Notes under the pieces: model-generated
Database searches by the model: none
What the model saw: only the letters and a program-made list of their open reading frames with translations
Told to the model about the DNA's origin: nothing
In this document: piece after piece, positions 7,302-14,586 of the stretch
How positions within the stretch are numbered: the stretch's first letter is position 1
Layout of the letters: each line of letters opens with the position of its first letter
From: Casimicrobiaceae bacterium
GTDB taxonomy: Bacteria; Pseudomonadota; Gammaproteobacteria; Burkholderiales; Casimicrobiaceae
NCBI GenBank assembly: GCA_955652025.1
Contig: CATPAO010000074.1
Location: 1 to 15,176, forward strand
Length of the DNA stretch: 15,176 nt
Reading direction: 5' to 3'
Program-made: the position numbers and the translations under genes

Positions 7302-8339
7302 ATGACCGTCGCCGCACTTTGGGCCTGCCGGACGCTTCGTGTCGCCGCGCCTCTCCTGGTGTCGTGCCTCGCACTGGGCGCCGCGCCGGCGATCGCCGCG
7401 GACACGTTGAATGCGTATTCGATCTGGCCCGAGAACTGGGCGCGGCCGATGTTCGAGGAATTCGAAAAAGCGACCGGCATCAAGGTCAACTTCATTCGCT
7501 TTTCGTCCGGCGAAGCGCTTGCGCGTGTGATGGCCGAAAAGAACAATCCCCGCGTCGACGTGCTGTTCGGCGGCCCGGTCGAGACATTCGCAGCCGGCAT
7601 CGCCGAGGGAGTGTTCGAGCCGTACAAGCCCGCGTCTTTCGCGAAGCTGCCGCCGCGCTTCAAGCAGCCGGACGGGCAATGGGTTGCGATCGCCGACGAT
7701 CCGCTGGTGTTCATGACGAACGAGAAATTCTTGAAGGAAAATGCCCTCAAGGCGCCGGCCTCGTGGAACGACCTCCTGAATCCGGCGTACAAGAACATGC
7801 TGCAGATGGCCGACGCGCGGACGTCCGGCACGGCGGTCACGCGGATATTTTCGGTGCTCGAGGTCAATGGTCGCGACGAGGCCAAGGCGTTCGACTATAT
7901 GAAAAGGCTGCGGCCGCAAGTGCAGCTCTATACCAAGAGCGGCGGCGGCGGAACGCTTCCCGTCGGTCTCGGTCAGGCCGGCGGCGGCATATTTTTCATC
8001 GTCGACGCGCTCGACACGAAGGCCAAGGGCTATGACGTGACGATCAGCTTCCCGCGCGAAGGCATCGGCACGGCGGCCGAGGGAATCGCGCTGATCAAGG
8101 GTGCGAAAAACCCGGTGGAGGCGAAGAAGCTGATCGATTGGGCGACGTCGCCGGCGATGCAGGGACTATTCGCGAAATACAAGATCAACTTCGTCCCCGC
8201 ACATCCCGACGTGGCGCTGGAGCCGAGCCTGGCCGAGGTGCTGAAGGGGGCGAAGATATTTCCGATCGACGCCGACTACGCCGGCGCGAATCGCAAGCGG
8301 ATCGTCGATCGCTGGGTCGCCGAAGTTCTGAATCCCTAG
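7302..8339 (+). CDS. ABC transporter substrate-binding protein (AfuA/FbpA-like, COG1840 type)
   Basis: The product is 345 residues. It is a periplasmic binding protein that delivers a ligand to the permease encoded next. The signal peptide spans about residues 1-32, with cleavage near AIA-ADT; the internal LVSC (Cys22) resembles a lipobox but is followed by more hydrophobic sequence, so ordinary cleavage looks likelier. Characteristic stretches are TLNAYSIWPENW, a SSGEALARVMAEKNNPRVDVLFGGPVETF segment, and the later GGGIFFIVDALDTKAKGYDV. These resemble AfuA and 2-aminoethylphosphonate-type binding proteins. No adjacent Tyr-Tyr pair typical of the FbpA ferric site is seen, so iron is not the favoured ligand. 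I chose the ATG at 7302 because GGAGG (7290-7294) lies 7 nt upstream; longer in-frame readings lack both this site and a signal peptide. The stop overlaps the likely permease start by one base. Confidence 0.9.
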   Translation: MTVAALWACRTLRVAAPLLVSCLALGAAPAIAADTLNAYSIWPENWARPMFEEFEKATGIKVNFIRFSSGEALARVMAEKNNPRVDVLFGGPVETFAAGIAEGVFEPYKPASFAKLPPRFKQPDGQWVAIADDPLVFMTNEKFLKENALKAPASWNDLLNPAYKNMLQMADARTSGTAVTRIFSVLEVNGRDEAKAFDYMKRLRPQVQLYTKSGGGGTLPVGLGQAGGGIFFIVDALDTKAKGYDVTISFPREGIGTAAEGIALIKGAKNPVEAKKLIDWATSPAMQGLFAKYKINFVPAHPDVALEPSLAEVLKGAKIFPIDADYAGANRKRIVDRWVAEVLNP

Positions 8340-10039
8340 TGCAGGGTCCTCACCGTCATGGCGATGCCGCCGCACCGCACAGAGACGTCGCGGTCGGCGT
8401 GACAGTGGCGGTGTTGTGGCTGCTGTTGGCACTGTTCGTCGTCTATCCGCTGACGATGCTGTTCGCGCGCATGGTAAGCGGCGGCGGTGGCATCGATCTT
8501 CCCGCTGTCGCTGCGCTGCTGACCGATCGGCATCAGCTTCGCGCGTTCTGGAACAGCCTCCTGTTGGCATTCTTGGTCGGCGTCGTCGGGACTCTGGCGG
8601 GATTCCTGTTCGCGTTCGCCGCGGCGCGCTGCCGGCTGCCGCGCTGCGTCGTCACGGCAATCGACGCGAGCGTGCTGTTGCCGCTCGTTTCGCCGCCGTT
8701 CACCACGGCGATCGCGTTGATCTTTTCGTTCGGACCGCGCGGGCTCCTGACCTACGGCGTGTTCGGCATCAAGGGATTCAGCGTCTACGGCCTCGGCGCG
8801 ACGCTCTTTTCCGAGGCGCTCACGTATTTTCCGATCGCGTGCCTGACGCTTCGCCCGATCCTCGCCGCGATCGATTCCAACATCGAAGGCATGGCGCAAA
8901 GCTTGGGCGCATCGCGCGCCCGCGTTTTTCGGACGGTGACGCTTCCACTGTGCGCACCAGGGATCGCAAACGCCTTCCTGCTCCTGTTTGCCGCTTCGCT
9001 CGCTGATTTCGCGACGCCGCTGATTCTCGCCGGCAACAGCTTCCCAGTGTTGCCGACGCAAGCGTATTTGCAAATCACCGGGTTGTTCGACTTGCGCGGT
9101 GGTGCCGTGCTGTCGTTCGCATTGCTCGTGCCGGCGCTCACCGTTTTCCTGCTGCAACGTTATTGGGTGGGGCGGCGTTACTACGTCACGATCACGGGCA
9201 AAGGCGCCGGCCAGACGCCATTCGACAGCATCTCGCCCGGCGGCCGCATCGCGCTCCTCGCCGTCGCGGCGGCAATCGCCGTCATCGTCCTGTATTTCTA
9301 CGCGTTGCTCCTGTACGCATCGCTGGTCGTCGCGCTGGGTGCCAACCACACGCCGACACTTTCGCACTACCGGACAATTTTCACCGACGGCTGGAAGGCG
9401 ATCCGCGACACGCTGATCATCGCCGGCATCAGCATGCCATTGGGCGGCCTGTACGGGATCGTGCTCGGTTATCTCGTAACGCGGCACCGGTTTCCCGGCC
9501 AGCGCACGATGGAGGCCGTCTCGATGATCAACTATGCGCTGCCCGGCACGATCGTCGGCATCGCCTACCTCATTGCGTTCAACGATCGGCCGCTGGTATT
9601 GACCGGCACCGCGCTGATCATTATCGCGTGCTACGTATTTCGCTACGGGCCGACCGGAATCCGCGCGACGGTCGCGCTGCTGCAACAAATCGACCCGAGC
9701 CTCGAGGAAGCGTCGCAGGGGCTCGGCGCGCGCAGCGGGACGACGTTTCGGCGTATCACGCTGCCGTTGATCATGCCGGCGTTCTTCGCTGGCCTCGGCA
9801 TCGTGTTCATCCGCTCGATGACCGCGATCAGCGCGACGATCTTCCTGGTGTCGATCGGGTGGACGCTTATCACGGTGAGGATCCTGGAGAACATCACGGA
9901 GCTCTCGCTCGGGCCCGCGGCCGCGTTCTCGGTGCTGGTGGTCGTGATCGTGTTTGTCGTCATCGCCGCGGTGAGCCGCGTGCTGCGATTGCTCCGCGCG
10001 CCCGGTGCCGCGCCGATGGTCAGCCTTCTCGGAGGATAG
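8339..10039 (+). CDS. Fused double-domain ABC permease (FbpB/AfuB-like)
   Basis: The product is 566 residues when read from the GTG at 8339-8341, the expected size for a permease with two fused membrane domains and about 12 helices. Each half carries an ABC-importer EAA loop that contacts the ATPase: EGMAQSLGASRARVFRTVTLP at about 183-203, and EEASQGLGARSGTTFRRITLP at about 456-476. DFATPLILAGNSFPVLPTQAY after the first loop is typical of the FbpB/AfuB group. The start is uncertain. GTG 8339 overlaps the upstream TAG, which suggests coupling, but there is no clear ribosome binding site. GTG 8399 is in frame just before the first membrane helix and overlaps the TGA of a 14-codon frame beginning at ATG 8358. 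The gene forms one importer with its neighbours and ends 4 nt before the ATPase start. Confidence 0.92.
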   Translation: MQGPHRHGDAAAPHRDVAVGVTVAVLWLLLALFVVYPLTMLFARMVSGGGGIDLPAVAALLTDRHQLRAFWNSLLLAFLVGVVGTLAGFLFAFAAARCRLPRCVVTAIDASVLLPLVSPPFTTAIALIFSFGPRGLLTYGVFGIKGFSVYGLGATLFSEALTYFPIACLTLRPILAAIDSNIEGMAQSLGASRARVFRTVTLPLCAPGIANAFLLLFAASLADFATPLILAGNSFPVLPTQAYLQITGLFDLRGGAVLSFALLVPALTVFLLQRYWVGRRYYVTITGKGAGQTPFDSISPGGRIALLAVAAAIAVIVLYFYALLLYASLVVALGANHTPTLSHYRTIFTDGWKAIRDTLIIAGISMPLGGLYGIVLGYLVTRHRFPGQRTMEAVSMINYALPGTIVGIAYLIAFNDRPLVLTGTALIIIACYVFRYGPTGIRATVALLQQIDPSLEEASQGLGARSGTTFRRITLPLIMPAFFAGLGIVFIRSMTAISATIFLVSIGWTLITVRILENITELSLGPAAAFSVLVVVIVFVVIAAVSRVLRLLRAPGAAPMVSLLGG

Positions 10040-10043
10040 CCGT

Positions 10044-11156
10044 ATGACCACCGCAGCGATGGGTGTCGACGTCGACCGCGTGTCCAAGCGCTTCGCGCAT
10101 CGCGTGAGGGGCGAGGTCTATGCGGCGCGCGACGTCACATTGCGGGTGCCGGCCGGCGAGTTTCTGACGCTGCTCGGTCCATCCGGCTGCGGCAAGACGA
10201 CGACGCTGCGGATGATCGCCGGATTCGAACGGCCCGACGCCGGCAGCATCCGCTTCGGCGGCGAAGAGGTGACCGGGACGCCAGCCAATCGGCGCAACAT
10301 CGGCTTCGTGTTCCAGAATTACGCGTTGTTTCCGCACCTGACGATTTTCGAAAACGTCGCTTACGGGCTCCGCGTGCGCGGCGAGCCGGCGCCGAAGATT
10401 GCAAGCGCCGTCGGCGAAGTCCTTGCGCTCGTCGGACTGGCGGGCCACGAGCAGCAGTTCCCGGCGCAGCTCTCGGGCGGCGAGCAGCAGCGCGTCGCGC
10501 TGGCACGCGCGATCGTGATCCGGCCGCGCGTCCTGTTGTTCGACGAACCGCTCTCCAATCTCGACGCCAAGCTGCGCGTGCAAATGCGGCGCGAAATTCG
10601 CGATCTGCAACGGCGGCTCTCGATCACGACCGTGTACGTCACACATGATCAGGAAGAGGCGATGGCGGTGTCGGATCGGATCGCGGTGATGAACCACGGC
10701 AACGTCGTGCAGGTCGGGACCGCGGCCGATTTGTACCACCGCCCGGAAACGGAATTCGTCGCGCAATTCGTCGGCCGCGTGAACCTGATCGCGGGCCGCG
10801 CGCTCGCGTTCGACGGGGATACGGCGAGAGTCGCGCTGCCCCACGGCGAGATCGTAACGCGCGCCACGTCGACCCGCGCCGAGCCGGGGGAGCAGGTGCA
10901 GATCGCACTGCGGCCGGAAGCGATCGAATTGATACGCGACGACGGTCCGCGCGATGCGACGGTGCTTTCGAGCACGTTTCTCGGCGACAAGATCGAGTAT
11001 CTGGTGCGCTGGAACGGCCAGACACTGCAGGTCGCGCGCTTCAACGCGGGACCGGCGGCGCAGCTCCAGGACGGCACCCCGGTGACGGTGCGCTTCGCTG
11101 CCGACGCCGCGATATTGCTTCCCGTGCAATCCGACGCTCGAAACCCCGCGCCATGA
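10044..11156 (+). CDS. ABC transporter ATP-binding protein (FbpC/PotA-like)
   Basis: The product is 370 residues. It is the cytoplasmic ATPase that powers the importer. All nucleotide-binding motifs are intact: Walker A GPSGCGKT (45-52), Q-loop Gln91 in [13 protein letters not shown], signature LSGGEQQR (143-150), Walker B VLLFDE (163-168), D-loop SNLDAK and switch His201. After about residue 240 a C-terminal TOBE-type domain follows, including [11 protein letters not shown], as in the spermidine/ferric/phosphonate importer subfamily. I chose the ATG at 10044, with GGAGG at 10031-10035 and 8 nt spacing; this ribosome binding site overlaps the end of the permease gene. An in-frame ATG at 10005 lies inside the permease gene and has no such site. 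The last codon overlaps the next gene (ATGA, 11153-11156). Confidence 0.95.
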   Translation: MTTAAMGVDVDRVSKRFAHRVRGEVYAARDVTLRVPAGEFLTLLGPSGCGKTTTLRMIAGFERPDAGSIRFGGEEVTGTPANRRNIGFVFQNYALFPHLTIFENVAYGLRVRGEPAPKIASAVGEVLALVGLAGHEQQFPAQLSGGEQQRVALARAIVIRPRVLLFDEPLSNLDAKLRVQMRREIRDLQRRLSITTVYVTHDQEEAMAVSDRIAVMNHGNVVQVGTAADLYHRPETEFVAQFVGRVNLIAGRALAFDGDTARVALPHGEIVTRATSTRAEPGEQVQIALRPEAIELIRDDGPRDATVLSSTFLGDKIEYLVRWNGQTLQVARFNAGPAAQLQDGTPVTVRFAADAAILLPVQSDARNPAP

Positions 11157-11680
11157 AGCGCGCGTGCGTATCCCGCATCGCCGCGACGTGCTTTGTTTTC
11201 CTGGGTCTCGCGATCGACCCCCGCATGCCGAGCGTCGCGGCGGAGTCGTCGCAGCAAGTTCATGGCAGCGCCGACGTTTACAGCGTGCCGGGCGTCGCGC
11301 TTGCCTGGGGCGTCTTGCGTGGCGCGGACGAGGCGACAACCACGGTCGTGGTCCGCATCGTCGCCGACGGCAACGCGTTTCCGTGGGTTGGCGTCATTGG
11401 CAGCGATCCGTTCAGCGACCACAAGCAGACGTTGTTGGCGACAACGAAGATCGACAGGGGTGTTGACGTGCGCGCGTCGCGCCAACAGTTCGGAGACTTT
11501 CCACGCACGGAGATCCGGTTCTACGCGTCCGCGAGTGCGGTGGCGGACGACAGACCACAGCTGGCGGTCTACTTCCTCGGCGTTCCCGACACGACGCCGG
11601 AGTTCACGACCGCGTCGGCACTCGATCGATATCTGGCCGACCGTATCGAGCGCGCTCTCGCTGCCAAGGGGGCGCCATGA
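11153..11680 (+). CDS. Unknown exported protein in the ABC transporter-deoC operon
   Basis: The product is 175 residues and I do not recognise the family. An N-terminal signal peptide is visible: [10 protein letters not shown], then the hydrophobic ATCFVFLGLA, with likely cleavage after SVAA at about residue 30. The mature part of about 145 residues has alternating hydrophobic segments (GVALAWGVL, TTTVVVRIVADG, PQLAVYFLGVP) that suggest a beta-rich fold. It ends in a charged helix (DRYLADRIERALAAK). It has no membrane segment after the signal and no cysteine in the mature part. The start overlaps the ATPase stop and its own stop overlaps the deoC start (ATGA both times), so it is clearly translated as part of this operon. 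A periplasmic accessory role, for example in processing or presenting the transported compound, is inference from position only. Confidence 0.8.
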   Translation: MKRACVSRIAATCFVFLGLAIDPRMPSVAAESSQQVHGSADVYSVPGVALAWGVLRGADEATTTVVVRIVADGNAFPWVGVIGSDPFSDHKQTLLATTKIDRGVDVRASRQQFGDFPRTEIRFYASASAVADDRPQLAVYFLGVPDTTPEFTTASALDRYLADRIERALAAKGAP

Positions 11681-12345
11681 CGAGGAACGAGCTGGCGCGG
11701 ATGATCGATCACTCCGTGCTGAAGCCCGAGGCGACCGAACGCGACATCCGCGCTGGTGCGGATGTCGTGCGCCAGTGGCGGATCGGTTTCTATTGCGTGC
11801 AGCCGTATGGGGTCGCGCTCGCAGTCGAAGCGCTCGCGGGCGCCGACGCGTCGGTGGTGTCGGTCATCGGCTTTCCGCACGGATGCGACCGGAGGGACGT
11901 CAAGGCGCGCGGCGCCGTGTTGGCCGTTGCGGAAGGCGCGCGCGAAATCGACATGGTCCTGAATTTCGGCGCACTCAAAAGTGGAAACGCAAAGGTGGCA
12001 GCCGACGAAATTGAAGCGGTCGTGCGCGAAGTGCCCGGTATCCCGGTAAAAGTGATTCTCGAGACCGGCGCGCTCACCGATAGCGAAAAACTTCTCGCCT
12101 GCCGGCTGACACGCGACGCCGGCGCGTCGTTCGTCAAGACATCGACGGGATTCCACGCCGCGGGCGGCGCCACGATTGCCGACGTCCGATTGCTGCGCAC
12201 AGCGGTCGGACCGGATTTCGGCGTCAAAGCCTCGGGCGGTATCCGCACGCTTCCCGATGTGCGCGCGATGATCGCCGCCGGCGCCGATCGCATCGGAACG
12301 TCGGCCAGCGTGGAAATTCTCGGCGCGTTGTCGGCAACTGATTAG
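11677..12345 (+). CDS. deoC: Deoxyribose-phosphate aldolase
   Basis: The product is 222 residues, the length of the short bacterial DeoC type. The enzyme reversibly splits 2-deoxy-D-ribose 5-phosphate into acetaldehyde and glyceraldehyde 3-phosphate in the cytoplasm. The class I aldolase active site is complete: the Schiff-base Lys154 in FVKTSTGF, the second Lys184 in VKASGGIR and Asp92 in EIDMVLNFG. IDHSVLKPEAT near the N-terminus and VSVIGFPHG at 62-69 are also typical. The ATG at 11677 overlaps the preceding stop (ATGA), and a purine-rich AAGGGGG lies just upstream. No deoA, deoB, deoD or deoK partner lies in the window; deoC is instead the last gene of an import operon, which hints that the imported compound yields deoxyribose phosphate or a related sugar phosphate. 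Its stop shares bases with the convergent kinase stop. Confidence 0.95.
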   Translation: MTRNELARMIDHSVLKPEATERDIRAGADVVRQWRIGFYCVQPYGVALAVEALAGADASVVSVIGFPHGCDRRDVKARGAVLAVAEGAREIDMVLNFGALKSGNAKVAADEIEAVVREVPGIPVKVILETGALTDSEKLLACRLTRDAGASFVKTSTGFHAAGGATIADVRLLRTAVGPDFGVKASGGIRTLPDVRAMIAAGADRIGTSASVEILGALSATD

Positions 12346-13670
12346 GCGGTCGGCGACGGAAAGCGGACCGTCACGACGAGTCCGCTGCCCTGCTCCGGAT
12401 CGCGGAGCGAGATCGCGGCCTGGTGCGCGTCGGCGATCCGCTTAACGATCGACAGCCCCAGCCCGCTGCCGGGCTCGCTGTTGCCGGAGCCGCGATAGAA
12501 ACGATCGAACACGCGCTCGCGCTCTTCCGCCGGGATGCCCGGACCGGTGTCAGCCACTGTGAGCACCGCCGCGCCGTCTTCGTCCTCGACGGCGACGTCG
12601 ACGCGTCCGCCGGGCGGCGTATACCGAAGCGCGTTGTCGAGCAAGTTGGACAGCAGCGTCGACAGACTGGCGGAGTCGCCGCGCACGCGCACCGGCGCCT
12701 CGCGCGCGAGGCCGAGGTCGACTCCTTTGTTCGCGGCCAACCCGCCGCGCGCCACGATCGCTTCCTTGGCCAGCGCGACAAGATCGCAGTCGGCGGCGCG
12801 GGTCGCGAGCGCCCCGGGCTCGATACGTGCAAGCGTCAACAATTGCTCGACCAAGTGCGAGGCGCGCGCGACGCCCGCATCGAGATCGCCGAAGGCGGCG
12901 GCGCGGGCCGAGCCGTCACTTGCCCGGCGCGCGACGTCGAGCTGCAGCTTCAGCGCGGCCAATGGCGTACGCAATTCGTGGGCGGCCTCGGCGGTGAAGC
13001 GGCGCTGCGCGGAGAGCGCCGCATCAAGGCGCGACAAGAGGTCGTTCAAGCTCACCGCGAGCGGCTGCAGTTCCTCCGGCATTGCGCGTTCGGTGAGCGG
13101 CGCGAGCGCGTCGGGACGGCGCTTCGCCACCGCGCGCGACATCGCGTAGAGCGGCCGCAATCCCCTTCCGACCGCAAACCAAATCAGTGCGCCGAACAAC
13201 GGCAGGAGCACGACGAACGGCAGCAGTGCGCGCACCGCGGTGTTGGTGGCGATCGCTTCGCGCTCGTCCTGCGCTTGTGCGACCTGCAGTGCGTGCGAGC
13301 CTTGCACCAGCGTGTACACGCGCCAGTCTCGATCGTTCCGGTGCACGGTCGCGTAGCCGGGCGTCGCCGGTATCGGCAGTCCGGTCCCCGGCTGCGACCA
13401 ATAGACGAGCACGCCATCGTGATCCCAGATCTGCGTCACGAGCTCGGTAACCCCTTCACCCGCAGCGGCCGAGCGGGGATCGAAGCCCGGCTGGCGTCCG
13501 CGCAGCAGGTCGTCGATCCGTGTCGAATACGCGAGCTGCTTCAACTGCAAATCGAGGAGCTCGCCCACTTCGTAGCGCGCCGCGATGTAGGTCGCCCCGC
13601 TCGCGAGCGCGCCGATCGCGATCAGTCCCGCAAGCAGCCAGAATAGAAGCGTTCGCCGGATCGACGTCAT
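12342..13670 (-). CDS. Sensor histidine kinase (QseC/PmrB-like)
   Basis: The product is 442 residues. It is an inner-membrane sensor kinase paired with the response regulator encoded upstream. The first membrane helix is at about residues 8-30, then a periplasmic sensor region of about 120 residues (31-148), a second helix at about 149-168, and a HAMP-like linker starting GRGLRPLYAMSRAVAKR. The dimerisation/phosphoacceptor domain has His231 in AAHELRTPLAAL. The ATPase domain has the N-box SNLLDNALRY, G1 DTGPGIP (374-380), the F-box FDRFYRG and G2 GSGLGLSIV. I chose the ATG at 13670, directly before the first helix, with a GGGGG-like site upstream. The frame stays open 60 codons further back, through a hairpin-rich repeat, but that part reads like non-coding sequence. 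The stop TAA shares bases with the deoC stop (TTAG at 12342-12345). Confidence 0.93.
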   Translation of the reverse strand: MTSIRRTLLFWLLAGLIAIGALASGATYIAARYEVGELLDLQLKQLAYSTRIDDLLRGRQPGFDPRSAAAGEGVTELVTQIWDHDGVLVYWSQPGTGLPIPATPGYATVHRNDRDWRVYTLVQGSHALQVAQAQDEREAIATNTAVRALLPFVVLLPLFGALIWFAVGRGLRPLYAMSRAVAKRRPDALAPLTERAMPEELQPLAVSLNDLLSRLDAALSAQRRFTAEAAHELRTPLAALKLQLDVARRASDGSARAAAFGDLDAGVARASHLVEQLLTLARIEPGALATRAADCDLVALAKEAIVARGGLAANKGVDLGLAREAPVRVRGDSASLSTLLSNLLDNALRYTPPGGRVDVAVEDEDGAAVLTVADTGPGIPAEERERVFDRFYRGSGNSEPGSGLGLSIVKRIADAHQAAISLRDPEQGSGLVVTVRFPSPTA

Positions 13671-13679
13671 TGGTGGACC

Positions 13680-13725
13680 CCCACGCTTGCGGCTCGCACC
13701 GCCGCGCTGCCCCCAGAGGGGGAGC
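13680..13725. repeat. Probable Burkholderiales-type intergenic repeat with C5/G5 hairpin
   Basis: The run CCCACGCTTGCGGCT followed by a CCCCC-AGA-GGGGG hairpin (13710-13714 with 13718-13722, extended by GCT/AGC with one bulged G) matches, from memory, a dispersed element common between genes in Burkholderiales. It ends a few bases before the histidine kinase start codon. No second copy was found in this window, so the repeat status rests on recollection and must be confirmed by genome search. Confidence 0.5.
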
Positions 13726-13767
13726 AATTCGCACCGCGGGGTAGTGACGCGAGCAGCCGGCGAGGGG

Positions 13768-13782
13768 CCCCGCAACGCGGGG
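13768..13782. repeat. Small perfect hairpin in the regulator-kinase gap
   Basis: CCCCGC (13768-13773) pairs perfectly with GCGGGG (13777-13782) around an AAC loop. No T tract follows on the minus strand, so it is unlikely to stop transcription completely. It may slow transcription or protect the mRNA between the regulator and kinase genes. Confidence 0.5.
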
Positions 13783-13797
13783 ATCGACGGCCAATGC

Positions 13798-13820
13798 GAG
13801 TCGGCACACGAGGCCGACTC
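13798..13820. repeat. 8-bp perfect inverted repeat in the regulator-kinase gap
   Basis: GAGTCGGC (13798-13805) and GCCGACTC (13813-13820) form a perfect 8-bp stem with a 7-nt loop. In the minus-strand transcript it comes about 73 nt after the response-regulator stop codon. Without a following T run it is not a standard intrinsic terminator. It could partially attenuate kinase expression relative to the regulator. Confidence 0.6.
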
Positions 13821-13892
13821 CCGCCGCAACGATTCTGTTCGCACATCCAAGGAGGCCGAGGCCCGGCGGCGCTCATCGATACTCCGCTCGCA

Positions 13893-14552
13893 TCATGTCA
13901 ACGCGTAACCGACGCCGCGAATCGTGCGGATCGCGTCGGGTCCGAGCTTCTTGCGCAGATGATGGACGTGCACCTCGACGGCGTTGCTCTCGACTTCCTC
14001 GCCCCACCGGTAGATGCGCTCCTCCAGTTGGGCCTTCGATAGCGCGGCGCCGGGACGTTCGAGCAACGCCGCCAGCAGCGCGAATTCGCGCGCCGACAGG
14101 TCGACCGGCTTACCCTCGTGCGAAACCGTGCGCGCCGCGGTGTCGAGCGCAAGTGTCCTGTGACGCAGGACGTTGTCCTCGCGCGCGACGTCGCGACGAA
14201 GGAGCGCCCGCATCCGCGCCTGCAATTCGTCCAGGCTGAACGGTTTGGTCAGGTAGTCGTCGGCGCCGGCGTCGAGACCCGCGACGCGGTCGGCAACGGC
14301 GTCGCGCGCGGTGACGATCAGCACCCGCACCTTGTTGCCGGCACGCCGCAGCTCTTTAAGGAGGTCGAGGCCGCTTTTTTTCGGCAGGCCGAGGTCCAGC
14401 AGGACCAACGCGTACGCGTCGCTCGCCGTGTCGAGCGCAAGACGGCCGGCCTGACCATCGGTAACCCAGTCGACCGCGTAACCGTCCTGCTGCAGCGCCT
14501 GCTGCAGCGTCTTGCCGATCATCGCGTCGTCCTCGACCAACAGAATCCGCAT
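13893..14552 (-). CDS. OmpR-family response regulator (QseB/PmrA-like)
   Basis: The product is 219 residues, standard for the OmpR/PhoB class. The receiver domain has Asp8-Asp9, the phosphoacceptor Asp53 in LLDLGLP, Thr81 and Lys103 in TKPF. The winged-helix DNA-binding domain spans about 125-219. Its recognition region RWGEEVESNAVEVHVHHLRKKLG and the ending IRGVGYALT are characteristic of QseB/PmrA/BasR-type regulators. I chose the ATG at 14550-14552. The longer in-frame start at 14588 would lie inside the -10 element (14587-14592) and can be excluded if that promoter is right. A matching CTTAA-type box precedes the gene, suggesting autoregulation, and a second one precedes the protease gene. 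The kinase follows after a 222-nt hairpin-rich gap, which is unusually wide for a regulator-kinase pair. Confidence 0.95.
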   Translation of the reverse strand: MRILLVEDDAMIGKTLQQALQQDGYAVDWVTDGQAGRLALDTASDAYALVLLDLGLPKKSGLDLLKELRRAGNKVRVLIVTARDAVADRVAGLDAGADDYLTKPFSLDELQARMRALLRRDVAREDNVLRHRTLALDTAARTVSHEGKPVDLSAREFALLAALLERPGAALSKAQLEERIYRWGEEVESNAVEVHVHHLRKKLGPDAIRTIRGVGYALT

Positions 14553-14586
14553 CGCGTCCGTCCGAGACGTGCATGGGCGTCGCCGC

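Noticed and set aside
8336..10087. A 583-codon open frame on the minus strand opposite the permease
   Set aside because: The product is highly charged (Arg, Gln, Asp) with no domain, and the opposite strand encodes an unmistakable membrane permease.
7302..11156. Ferric iron importer (fbpABC) as the specific identity
   Set aside because: The family resemblance is real, but the binding protein lacks the adjacent Tyr-Tyr pair expected for ferric binding, no Fur box was recognised and the operon contains deoC, so an iron gene symbol would be overcalling.
10020..11339. A 439-codon open frame on the minus strand opposite the ATPase
   Set aside because: It is an arginine-rich shadow of a gene whose ABC ATPase motifs are all intact.
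12441..12447. A further CTTAAC hexamer inside the kinase gene as a regulator box
   Set aside because: No second hexamer occurs at 5-bp spacing and no -10 element follows; it lies within coding sequence.
13671..13850. 60-codon N-terminal extension of the histidine kinase (start at 13850)
   Set aside because: The extension runs through hairpins and a repeat-like element, while the first membrane helix begins right after the ATG at 13670, as is usual for these kinases.
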